Position numbers and translations under genes: made by a program. Under the pieces are notes generated by a model that had not been told where the DNA came from, did no database searches, and worked only from the letters and a program-made list of their open reading frames with translations. A DNA stretch of 64,000 bases from Streptomyces sp. NBC_01197 (GTDB lineage: Bacteria > Actinomycetota > Actinomycetes > Streptomycetales > Streptomycetaceae): NCBI RefSeq assembly GCF_036010505.1, contig NZ_CP108569.1:6650001-6714000 (forward strand), given 5' to 3'. This document shows positions 41,421-49,107 of the stretch, piece by piece. Each line of letters starts with the position of its first letter. Positions within the stretch are counted from its first letter, which is position 1.

Positions 41421-42404
41421 ATGCGTGCGTCTCAGGGAAAGAGCGTCGGCCTGGGACTCGCCCTGGCGTCGGCCTTCGCGTTCGGTGGATCGGGTGTCGC
41501 GGCCAAGCCGCTGATCGAGGCGGGGCTCGACCCGCTGCAGGTGGTCTGGCTCCGGGTGGCCGGGGCCGCTCTGGTGATGCTGCCCGTGGCCTGGCGCCAC
41601 CGTGACCTCGTGCGGCGCAGGCCCGCGCTGCTTCTGGGGTTCGGACTGTTCGCCGTCGCGGGCGTCCAGGCCTGCTACTTCGCGGCCCTCTCCCGTATCC
41701 CCGTCGGGGTCGCGCTGCTGGTCGAGTATCTGGCGCCGGCGCTCGTCCTGGGCTGGGTCAGGTTCGTGCAGCGCAGGCCGGTGACGCGCGCCGCCGCCCT
41801 CGGGGTGGTGCTCGCGGCCGGGGGGCTCGCCTGTGTGGTCGAGGTCTGGTCGGGGCTGAGCTTCGACGCCGTCGGGCTGCTGCTCGCGCTGGGCGCCGCC
41901 TGCTGCCAGGTCGGTTACTTCGTCCTGGCGGACCACGGCGGCGACGGCGCCGACCCGGCCGACCCGCTGGGCGTCATCGCGTACGGACTCCTCGTCGGTA
42001 CCGCCCTGCTGACGGTGATCGCTCGCCCGTGGCGGATGGACTGGTCACTGCTCGCAGGTGCGGCGGACATGAACGGGACGCGGGTGCCCGCCTGGCTGCT
42101 GCTCGGCTGGATCGTGCTCATCGCCACCGTCGTCGCCTATGTCTCCGGAGTGGTCTCGGTTCGCAGGCTCTCCCCGCAGGTGGCAGGCGTGGTGGCCTGT
42201 CTCGAAGCGGTCATCGCGACCGTGCTCGCCTGGGTGCTGCTCGGGGAGCATCTCTCCGCGCCGCAGATCGTGGGCGGTGTGGTGGTGCTGTTCGGTGCGT
42301 TCGTCGCCCAGTCCTCGGCCCCGAAGCCGCCTTCGGGCCCGGTGGCGGGCGCGACGCCCGCCGTGGGGGCGGAGTTGCCCGCCGCCGGCCGGAGCGTGAA
42401 CTAG
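41421..42404 (+). CDS. EamA (DMT) family transporter
   Basis: A 327-aa membrane protein with ten hydrophobic helices in two EamA halves (ASAFAFGGSGVAAKPLIEAG, VACLEAVIATVLAWVLLGEH). Family members export amino acids, nucleosides or drugs. Start at ATG 41421 just before the first helix. A short Ala/Pro tail ends the protein. A second EamA gene follows after 232 bases. Confidence 0.85.
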   Translation: MRASQGKSVGLGLALASAFAFGGSGVAAKPLIEAGLDPLQVVWLRVAGAALVMLPVAWRHRDLVRRRPALLLGFGLFAVAGVQACYFAALSRIPVGVALLVEYLAPALVLGWVRFVQRRPVTRAAALGVVLAAGGLACVVEVWSGLSFDAVGLLLALGAACCQVGYFVLADHGGDGADPADPLGVIAYGLLVGTALLTVIARPWRMDWSLLAGAADMNGTRVPAWLLLGWIVLIATVVAYVSGVVSVRRLSPQVAGVVACLEAVIATVLAWVLLGEHLSAPQIVGGVVVLFGAFVAQSSAPKPPSGPVAGATPAVGAELPAAGRSVN

Positions 42405-42474
42405 CGCCGGAGCGCGAACCGGTGCCGGAGTGAATGCCTGCCCCGGCGCGGCCGTCGTCCGTTAGGGTTTCGCC

Positions 42475-42510
42475 ATGCATCTCACCGTACTGCCGCCCCC
42501 CGCCGCATAG
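42475..42510 (+). CDS. Possible leaderless 11-aa leader peptide (MHLTVLPPPAA)
   Basis: A minimal frame with three consecutive prolines starts six bases after a -10-like TAGGGT (42463-42468), so transcription would begin about at its ATG. It ends 126 bases before the second EamA gene; a GCTCGGG/CCCGAGC hairpin lies between. This layout suggests translation-dependent attenuation, but it is inferred from sequence only. Confidence 0.35.
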   Translation: MHLTVLPPPAA

Positions 42511-42636
42511 CGCGGGCGGCCGCACCCTCTGACGGAGACCGGGCTCGGGTTGTCCCCGAGCGGCTCGTCGCTGCCCGCGCACGGAGTTCAGCGACCGCCT
42601 TTCCCCTTTCTCAGTCATCCTTCATGGAGCAAGTAC

Positions 42637-43608
42637 GTGACGCATACGCCGAACCCTGCCGCCGGGCTGTCCGTCCGCCGGAGTCTCATCTATCTGTCCG
42701 TGGCCGGAGCTGCGTGGGGTACCGCCGGTGCCGCGGCCTCGCTGCTCTACCGGGCCAGTGATCTCGGGCCCGTCTCCCTCACCTTCTGGCGCTGCGCCGG
42801 CGGCCTGGTGCTGCTGCTCGCTGTGCGGGCCGTGCGCCGCCCCCGCGGTGTGCCCCGCCCCGCCGAACCCCGCACACGTCTGGCGCTGCGCACCGCCGCG
42901 ACCGGACTGGCCTTCACGCTCTTCCAGGTCGCCTACTTCGCCGCGGTCCAGCTCACCGGGCTCGCCGTGGCCACCGTCGTCACCCTCGGCGCCGGGCCCG
43001 TGCTCATCGCCGTCGGTGCCCGGCTGACCATGGGGGAGCGGCTCGGCGCCGGCGGGACCACCGCCGTCGCGGGTGCGCTGGGCGGACTCGTGGTGCTGGT
43101 ACTGGGCAGCGGCAGCGGTGCCGTACGCCCCGCCGGGGTCGGCTGGGCGCTGCTCTCCGCTGCCGGATACGCGGCGATGACCCTGCTGACCCGGTGGCTC
43201 GGCCGGAGCGGCGGCGGTGACCCGCTGTCGACGACGGCCTGGTCCCTCGCCGTCGGTACCGCTGTCCTGCTGCCGCTCGCCGTGGCGGAGGGCCTGCTCC
43301 CGCGCACCGTCGAACTGGGCAGGGTGGCGGGCCTGCTGGCCTATGTGGCCGCGGTGCCCACCGCGCTCGCGTACGCCCTGTACTTCGCCGGGGCCGCGGT
43401 CGTCCGGTCCGCCACCGTCTCGGTGATCATGCTGCTCGAACCGGTGAGCGCCGCGGTCATCGCTGTCGCCCTGCTCGGGGAGCGGCTCACAGCGGGCACC
43501 GTCCTCGGCACGCTGCTACTGCTCGCGGCCGTCACCGGACTCGCGTACGGGGAGATGCGGGCGGCGGCCGCGCGGCGCCGGCCGGCGCCGGTCGGCTCTC
43601 CGGTCTGA
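42637..43608 (+). CDS. EamA (DMT) family transporter
   Basis: A 323-aa ten-helix EamA transporter ([39 protein letters not shown]). GTG at 42637 is chosen for TGGAG upstream and because the first helix starts soon after. It may be controlled by a short leader peptide region. The C-terminal codons run into a set of 10-bp tandem repeats shared with the convergent PPOX gene. Confidence 0.84.
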   Translation: MTHTPNPAAGLSVRRSLIYLSVAGAAWGTAGAAASLLYRASDLGPVSLTFWRCAGGLVLLLAVRAVRRPRGVPRPAEPRTRLALRTAATGLAFTLFQVAYFAAVQLTGLAVATVVTLGAGPVLIAVGARLTMGERLGAGGTTAVAGALGGLVVLVLGSGSGAVRPAGVGWALLSAAGYAAMTLLTRWLGRSGGGDPLSTTAWSLAVGTAVLLPLAVAEGLLPRTVELGRVAGLLAYVAAVPTALAYALYFAGAAVVRSATVSVIMLLEPVSAAVIAVALLGERLTAGTVLGTLLLLAAVTGLAYGEMRAAAARRRPAPVGSPV

Positions 43609-43670
43609 GCCGGTCTGAGCAAATCTGAGACGGTCTGAGCCGGTCAGGGTCGGTCAGTGCCGGTCGAGGT
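43601..43670. repeat. Seven imperfect 10-bp tandem repeats between convergent genes
   Basis: Units CGGTCTGAGC (three exact copies), AAATCTGAGA, CGGTCAGGGT, CGGTCAGTGC and CGGTCGAGGT follow each other without gaps. They span the stop codons of the EamA gene (43606-43608) and of the convergent PPOX gene (43654-43656). Confidence 0.8.
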
Positions 43671-44355
43671 AATCCGGCAGGGTGATCGTCGGGTCCAGGT
43701 CGTCCGACGGTACCGGTGCGCCGTATCCGCGGCTCACCGGTACGACACCCGACCAGTAGGGCAGGGCGAGGTCCTCGGGCTCGTCGTTGGGGCCGCCGGT
43801 GCGGACCTTGGCCGAGACCTCGTCGAGGTCCAGGCGGACCACGGCGGTGGCCGCCAGCTCCTTGGCGTTGGCCGGGCGGGAGTCGTGCGACCGGCCGGGT
43901 ACCGCCTGCTCGACGATCGCGTCGAGAGCGGTGCGCCGCTCGTCGGTGGCGGTGACCTGGCGGGCCGTGCCGTGCACCACCACGGAGCGGTAGTTGATCG
44001 AGTGGTGGAAGGCGGACCGGGCCAGGACGAGACCGTCGACATGGGTGACCGTCAGACAGACCGCTATGCCGGGATCCGCCTCGCCGGCCGCCCGCAGCGG
44101 ACGGGAGCCCGTCGAGCCGTGGACGTAGAGGCGCTCACCGACCCGTGCGTACAGCGTCGGCAGCACGACGGGCGCACCGTCGCGGAGGAACCCGAGGTGG
44201 CAGACGTACCCCTCGTCCAGGATCGAGTGGACCAGTTCACGGTCGTACGAGGCGCGCTCCCGGGAGCGGGTGGGCACGGTCCGCGCGGTCGGTACGTAAG
44301 GCGCGTCCTGCTGCCGGGGAGCGGCCGGAGCGGTCTCGGACCTTGCGTTCTCCAT
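43654..44355 (-). CDS. Pyridoxamine 5'-phosphate oxidase family protein
   Basis: A 233-aa split-barrel flavoprotein-fold protein (YVCHLGFLRDGAPVVLPTLY, HGSTGSRPLRA, RSVVVHGTARQV), close to the NimA-like/PPOX proteins that are often divergent from MocR regulators. It may bind FMN, F420 or PLP. The gene is divergent from a MocR gene 37 bases away with a palindrome between, so it is probably the MocR target. Confidence 0.82.
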   Translation of the reverse strand: MENARSETAPAAPRQQDAPYVPTARTVPTRSRERASYDRELVHSILDEGYVCHLGFLRDGAPVVLPTLYARVGERLYVHGSTGSRPLRAAGEADPGIAVCLTVTHVDGLVLARSAFHHSINYRSVVVHGTARQVTATDERRTALDAIVEQAVPGRSHDSRPANAKELAATAVVRLDLDEVSAKVRTGGPNDEPEDLALPYWSGVVPVSRGYGAPVPSDDLDPTITLPDYLDRH

Positions 44356-44369
44356 ATTGCGTTCTCCAT

Positions 44370-44387
44370 TGCATTAGTGCATAATCT
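44370..44387. promoter_or_regulatory. MocR operator and promoter between divergent genes
   Basis: TGCATTAGTGCA (44370-44381) is a 4+4-bp palindrome directly abutting TAATCT (44382-44387), a -10 element six bases before the MocR GTG. A regulator bound here would control both divergent genes. Confidence 0.5.
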
Positions 44388-44392
44388 CGTTT

Positions 44393-45724
44393 GTGCTAGG
44401 AGAGTATGGGATCGAAGGCCGCCGTGCAACGGACATCGCGGCGAGCGTGGAGCGAGCCGTCGGCTCCGGCGCGCTCGCGCCGGGTCAACTGCTTCCGCCG
44501 CTGCGGGAGTTGGCGGCGCAGCTGGGCGTCAATCCGAACACCGTCGGCGCCGCCTACCGGGCGCTCCGCGACCGCGGGGTGATCGCGACGGCGGGCCGCA
44601 GGGGGAGCCGGGTGCGGCCCCGGCCGGCCAGCACGGCGCGTGAATCCATCAGGGCCGACATCCCTGCCGGGGTGCGGGACCTGGCGTCGGGCAATCCCGA
44701 CCGCGCCCTGCTGCCCCCGCTCGCCGGGGCCCTGGCGAGCGCCGCCGCGCGCAGCGACGAGCGGGCTGTGCTCTACGGGCAGGCGGGCGTCGACCCGGAG
44801 CTCGAACGGCTGGCGCGGGCCGCCCTCGCCGCCGACGGCGTGCCGGACGGGCCGGTCGCCGTGGTGTCCGGTTCGCTCGACGGGGTCGAACGGGTGCTGG
44901 CCGCGCACCTCAGGCCCGGTGACTCCGTCGCCATCGAAGACCCGGGCTGGGGCGCCCTGCTGGATCTCGTACCCGCGCTCGGGCTGCGCGCGGTGCCGAT
45001 GGCGCTCGACGAGGAGGGGCCGCTGCCGGGGGAGGTGGAGCGGGTGCTGCGCGAGGGCGCCCGCGCGCTCGTGGTCACTGCCCGCGCGCAGAATCCCACG
45101 GGCGCCGCGGTGAGTTCAGCGCGCGCCGATGCGCTGCGGACCGTCCTGCGCGACGTTCCCGGCGTCCTGCTCGTCGAGGACGACCACGGGCACGGGATCG
45201 TCGATCTGCCGCTGAGCCCGCTGGCCGCGGTCGCGGACAACTGGGCTTTCGTACGGTCGGTCTCCAAAGCGTACGGACCCGATCTGCGGCTCGCCGTGCT
45301 GACGGGTGACGCGCTCACCGTGGACCGGGTGCTGGGCCGTCAGCGGCTCGGCCCCGGCTGGGTCAGCCATCTGCTCCAGAGCGCGGTGGTCCAGCTGTGG
45401 AGCTCGGGGGCTGTCGATGTCTCCGCGGTCTCGCTGTCGTACGGGCGGCGCCGGGAGTCGCTGGTCGGGGCCCTCGCCGAGCGGGGCATCGACGCCTGCG
45501 GCCGGAGCGGGATGAATGTGTGGGTGCCGGTGCCGGACGAGACCGGGGTGGTGGCGCGGCTGCTGCACTCCGGCTGGGCCGTCGCCCCCGGCGCCCGCTT
45601 CCGGATGGCCGCGCCGCCGGGGGTGCGCGTCACGGTCTCCACGCTGCGCCCGGACGACATCGGTCCGGTCGCGGACGCCATCGCGTCGGCGGCCGGACCC
45701 GCGCCCGGCCGGCGTTACGACTGA
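44393..45724 (+). CDS. MocR family regulator (GntR HTH fused to aminotransferase fold)
   Basis: A 443-aa MocR protein. The N-terminal GntR HTH is at about residues 8-78 (LPPLRELAAQLGVNPNTVGA); the rest is a fold-type I aminotransferase domain with NPTG, DDHGHGIVD and the PLP lysine in RSVSKAYGPDLR. The chemistry is usually replaced by PLP sensing. The GTG start is probably leaderless, because TAATCT lies five bases upstream and no Shine-Dalgarno sequence is present. Divergent from the PPOX-family gene. Confidence 0.86.
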   Translation: MLGEYGIEGRRATDIAASVERAVGSGALAPGQLLPPLRELAAQLGVNPNTVGAAYRALRDRGVIATAGRRGSRVRPRPASTARESIRADIPAGVRDLASGNPDRALLPPLAGALASAAARSDERAVLYGQAGVDPELERLARAALAADGVPDGPVAVVSGSLDGVERVLAAHLRPGDSVAIEDPGWGALLDLVPALGLRAVPMALDEEGPLPGEVERVLREGARALVVTARAQNPTGAAVSSARADALRTVLRDVPGVLLVEDDHGHGIVDLPLSPLAAVADNWAFVRSVSKAYGPDLRLAVLTGDALTVDRVLGRQRLGPGWVSHLLQSAVVQLWSSGAVDVSAVSLSYGRRRESLVGALAERGIDACGRSGMNVWVPVPDETGVVARLLHSGWAVAPGARFRMAAPPGVRVTVSTLRPDDIGPVADAIASAAGPAPGRRYD

Positions 45725-45812
45725 CCGGCCTCGGCGGGTATTACGACTGACCGCGCCCGCCGGATGCTACGGCTGACCGCGCCCGGCGGACGCTACGGCT
45801 GACCCGGCCCCC
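45710..45812. repeat. Four 26-bp tandem repeats between convergent genes
   Basis: Units starting CGG at 45710 (25 bases), 45735, 45761 and 45787 share the core TACGRCTGACCGCGCCCG. They cover the MocR stop codon and the 3' end of the convergent EamA gene, lengthening the latter's C-terminal tail (SRSVRRARSAVASGG). Confidence 0.75.
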
Positions 45813-46769
45813 GCCGTTCAGTCCACGCCTCCTCGGCCTGCTCTGTGTCAGGGCGGCGCCGGCCAGTACGATCACCGCGCCGGCGGGGGTGTTCCACCCG
45901 ATGCTCTCGCCCAGCAGTGCCACGCCCGCCGCGGTGGCGATCACCGGAATGAAGTAAGTGACCATCTGGGCGGTGGTCGGGCCGACCTCGGCCACCAGTC
46001 CGTACTGCAGCAGCAGGGCGACTCCGGTGCCCAGCGCGCCGAGGGCCGCGACGGCGAGCAGCGGCGCCACCGGGAACGACCTGGGCAGTGCGGTGAACAG
46101 CGGTGTGACCAGGGCGAGTTCGACGGTCGCGACCAGGAGCTGCGAACCGGTCATCGCGAGGTTGGAGCTACCGGTGCCCGCCAGGGTCCGCCGTACGTAG
46201 ATCCAGCCGACCGGATAGCACAGGGACGCCACCAGGGCCATCGCCGTGCCTCTGAAGTCCAGTCCGGAGAAGCCCTGCCAGACCCCGAGCACGGTCAGGA
46301 CGCCGAGGAACCCGACCCCGAGCCCGGCGACCCTGCGGCGGGTCGGGCGGTCCTCGGAGAGTGCGACCAGGGAGAGGGCCATGCCCCACAGTGGGGAGGT
46401 GGCGTTGCAGATCCCGGCGAGCGTCGAGGGGATGGTCTGCTCGGCGTAGGCGAAGAGGGAGAACGGCGCCGCGTTCAACAGGAGCGCGGCGACCGCGAGA
46501 TGCGCCCAGGTCCGCGCCCCGCGCGGCAGCCGCTCGCGCCTGAAGGCGATCGCCGCGGCCAGCACGGCTGTGCCGAAGAAGAGGCGGCCGAAGGTGACCT
46601 GGAACGGCGCGTAGCCCTCGGTGCCCACCTTGATCAGCAGAAAGCTGAAACCCCAGATGAGCGAGAGCAGGGCGAAGCGGATGCGCCAGTCGACAGCGGG
46701 TCGGCGGGTGGTGGGCGGCGGTGCGATGACCGGTGCTGACACGGTCCTGGCGGGAGTCGCGGTGCTCAT
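45741..46769 (-). CDS. EamA (DMT) family transporter
   Basis: A 342-aa ten-helix EamA transporter (LLSLIWGFSFLLIKVGTEGY, YFIPVIATAAGVALLGESIG). ATG 46769 is chosen; a GTG three codons upstream is possible. The last roughly 30 residues are a basic low-complexity tail encoded by 26-bp repeats. It is divergent from a LysR gene 75 bases away, a common regulator/exporter pairing. Confidence 0.85.
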   Translation of the reverse strand: MSTATPARTVSAPVIAPPPTTRRPAVDWRIRFALLSLIWGFSFLLIKVGTEGYAPFQVTFGRLFFGTAVLAAAIAFRRERLPRGARTWAHLAVAALLLNAAPFSLFAYAEQTIPSTLAGICNATSPLWGMALSLVALSEDRPTRRRVAGLGVGFLGVLTVLGVWQGFSGLDFRGTAMALVASLCYPVGWIYVRRTLAGTGSSNLAMTGSQLLVATVELALVTPLFTALPRSFPVAPLLAVAALGALGTGVALLLQYGLVAEVGPTTAQMVTYFIPVIATAAGVALLGESIGWNTPAGAVIVLAGAALTQSRPRRRGLNGGGRVSRSVRRARSAVASGGRGQS

Positions 46770-46793
46770 GCGGACCACTCTGGACCCGCCCTA

Positions 46794-46812
46794 TCTCGTA
46801 GCACAAGCGAGA
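46794..46812. promoter_or_regulatory. Candidate LysR binding site
   Basis: TCTCGtagcacaagCGAGA is a perfect 5+5-bp inverted repeat between the divergent EamA and LysR genes, of the size LysR proteins use. Confidence 0.45.
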
Positions 46813-46844
46813 TTACGTGGAGTAGTTGCCTTAGTATTGCTTAC

Positions 46845-47774
46845 ATGTTGAATCTGGAGCGTCTGCGCATCCTCGATGCGGTGGCCCGGCACGGTTCGGT
46901 GAGCGGAGCGGCCGACGGGCTGCATGTGACCACCTCGGCCGTCTCCCAGCAACTGGCCAAGCTGGAGCGGGAGGCGGGGCAGCCGCTGCTCGCCAAGAAC
47001 GGCCGTGGCGTCCGGCTCACGGACGCGGGGCGGCTCCTCGCCGACCACGCCGCCCGGATTCTCTCCCAGGTGGAGCTGGCCCAGTCGGATCTGGAGGCCC
47101 AGCGCGGCCGGGTGGTCGGGGAGCTGCGGATCTCCGCCTTTCCCACCGCCGCCCGCGGGCTTCTTCCCGGAGTGCTCGCCGCCCTGCGGGCGGACCACCC
47201 CCAACTGGCGGTCTGCTCGCAGGAGCTGGAGGGCGAGGACGGTGTAAGGGGCGTGGTGCGCGGCGACCTCGATGTGGCCCTGGTGCTCGACTGGTACAAC
47301 AAGCCCACGGCGATGCCCGAGGGGATGGCCAAGCGTGCCCTCTTCGACGACATCGCCGATATCGCAGTGCCCGTGGACCATCCGCTGGCCGGCGCCGCCG
47401 AGGTGGAGCTGGAGGCGTTCGCGCAGGACGAGTGGATCACCTGGCCGGAGGGCGAGTTCTGCCGTGAGTGGCTGATGTTCACCCTGGGGGGCAAGGGGTT
47501 CGAGCCGCGGATCTCCCATGTCGCGGGCGAGCACCCCACCCAGATGGCGCTGATCGCCGCCGGGCTCGGGGTCGGTGTCGCGCCACGGCTGGGACGGGGC
47601 CCGGTGCCCGACGGCGTACGGGTCGTCACCGTACGGGACGCGCTGCGGCGCCATGTGTACGCCATCTGGCGCGCCGACGCCGACCGCCGGCCCTCCATCC
47701 GGGCGGCGGTCGACGCGCTGTACGCGGCCGGTGCGGGTCTTGCGGACACGGACCCGGACGGAGCGGCCGGCTGA
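46845..47774 (+). CDS. LysR family transcriptional regulator
   Basis: A 309-aa LysR regulator with HTH at about residues 1-60 (LERLRILDAVARHGSVSGAA, TTSAVSQQLAKLEREAGQPL) and effector domain (GELRISAFPTAARGLLPGVL). The ATG is likely leaderless or nearly so: TAGTAT lies at 46832-46837 and no Shine-Dalgarno sequence is near. Divergent from the EamA gene it probably controls. Confidence 0.87.
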   Translation: MLNLERLRILDAVARHGSVSGAADGLHVTTSAVSQQLAKLEREAGQPLLAKNGRGVRLTDAGRLLADHAARILSQVELAQSDLEAQRGRVVGELRISAFPTAARGLLPGVLAALRADHPQLAVCSQELEGEDGVRGVVRGDLDVALVLDWYNKPTAMPEGMAKRALFDDIADIAVPVDHPLAGAAEVELEAFAQDEWITWPEGEFCREWLMFTLGGKGFEPRISHVAGEHPTQMALIAAGLGVGVAPRLGRGPVPDGVRVVTVRDALRRHVYAIWRADADRRPSIRAAVDALYAAGAGLADTDPDGAAG

Positions 47775-47813
47775 GCGGGGGCGGGTGCCCGGGCGCGGGC
47801 AACACCCCTGCGG

Positions 47814-48275
47814 TCAGCCGAGTTTGCGGAAGTCCCAGGACACGACCGAGTCCGGGGTCAGCCGCAGCCAGGCGTGGCGACCGTCGTACGGCATGAGGTC
47901 CATCCCGAAGTTCTTACGCGCGAACAGCTTCTCGGGGGCGTCGAGTTCGGGGCAGGGCTCTCCGGTACGGGGCGCCTCGCCGACCATGACCGCGCTGCCC
48001 GAGAGCTCCACGCCGCGCAGCTCGCCGTACTCCTCGCCGTCGTCGACCAGCACGGCCAGGCGCGGGTCCCGGGACAGCTGGGACCAGCGGCGGCTGCGGG
48101 TCAGCGAGTAGAGCCAGAGTGAGGTGCCGTCCCAGAGGAACCAGAGAGCGCCCACGTGCGGACGGCCGTCGGCCGAGACGGTGGCGACCCGGCAGGTGCG
48201 CCGCTCGCTGAGGAAGATGTCGCGCTCCGCGTCCGTCAGCATGATCCTGCGGCCTCGGCGCTGGGTGTCGGTCAT
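47814..48275 (-). CDS. PPOX class flavin/F420-dependent protein
   Basis: A 153-aa split-barrel protein (RTCRVATVSADGRPHVGALW, SRRWSQLSRDPRLAVLVDD). The family in actinobacteria includes F420-dependent reductases and biliverdin reductases; the cofactor cannot be settled from sequence here. ATG at 48275. Confidence 0.83.
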   Translation of the reverse strand: MTDTQRRGRRIMLTDAERDIFLSERRTCRVATVSADGRPHVGALWFLWDGTSLWLYSLTRSRRWSQLSRDPRLAVLVDDGEEYGELRGVELSGSAVMVGEAPRTGEPCPELDAPEKLFARKNFGMDLMPYDGRHAWLRLTPDSVVSWDFRKLG

Positions 48276-48456
48276 GGGGTCTCTCCCGCCGTTTCGGCTG
48301 TCTCCGACCAGCTGTATCCGACCATGCTGTAACTGACCAGAGCTGCACCTGACTAGGTGTCAGAAATCATGGAGTCTCTTCCTTCATGACGCAATGGGCG
48401 TTAGCCTCGCGCGCCCGGCCCTGCCCGGTGGGCCGGGCTCCAGGAGGTGAGGGCCC

Positions 48457-49107
48457 ATGCCGTCGTCCGAACAGCTTGCGCAGCAGCTCGATCCCGCCAC
48501 GGCCGTGCTGCTCACCGTCGAGTGCCAGGAGGGTGTGGTCGGCCAGGACAGCGCCCTGCCCGAACTGGCCGCCGAGGCACAGTCGTCGGGGGCCTTGGGG
48601 CGCGTCGCCCAGCTGGTCGCCCGAGCGCACGAAACGGGGGTGCAGGTGGTGCACGCGATAGCGGAACGGCGCCCGGACGGGCGGGGCGCCAATCGGAACG
48701 CCCGGCTCTTCCGGGCTGCCGGCCGGCTCCCCGTCCAGCAGCACATGGGCTCGAAGGCGGTCTGCGTCGCCGAGCCGGTCGAGGTGGCGGACGAGGACCT
48801 CGTCGTACGGCGGCTGCACGGCCTCTCGCCCCTCGCGGGCACGGACGTCGACGCGCTGCTGCGCAACCTGGGCTGCCGCACTCTGGTCGTCACCGGGGTC
48901 TCCGCCAATGTGGCCATCCCCAACGCCGTCTTCGACGCGGTCAATCTCGGCTACACGGTGGTGGTTCCCGCGGACGCCATCGCGGGGGTGCCCGCCGACT
49001 ACACCCCGGCGATGATCCGCAACACCCTCGCGCTCGTCGCGACGATCACCACGACCGAGGACGTACTCGCGAGCTGGCAGGGGCCCGCGGACCCGGCGGG
49101 AGAGTGA
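48457..49107 (+). CDS. Isochorismatase-like (cysteine hydrolase fold) protein lacking catalytic Cys
   Basis: A 216-aa protein with the isochorismatase fold (TAVLLTVECQEGVVG, CRTLVVTGVSANVAIPNAVF, DAIAGV). The canonical triad Asp-Lys-Cys appears as Glu (TVECQE), no Lys (RRLHGLSPLAG) and Ala (the A of GVSANVAIPN). Ordinary cysteine-hydrolase chemistry is therefore unlikely. The ATG has GGAGGTGA upstream. Its TGA abuts the TCA of the convergent S9 peptidase with no spacer. Confidence 0.8.
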   Translation: MPSSEQLAQQLDPATAVLLTVECQEGVVGQDSALPELAAEAQSSGALGRVAQLVARAHETGVQVVHAIAERRPDGRGANRNARLFRAAGRLPVQQHMGSKAVCVAEPVEVADEDLVVRRLHGLSPLAGTDVDALLRNLGCRTLVVTGVSANVAIPNAVFDAVNLGYTVVVPADAIAGVPADYTPAMIRNTLALVATITTTEDVLASWQGPADPAGE

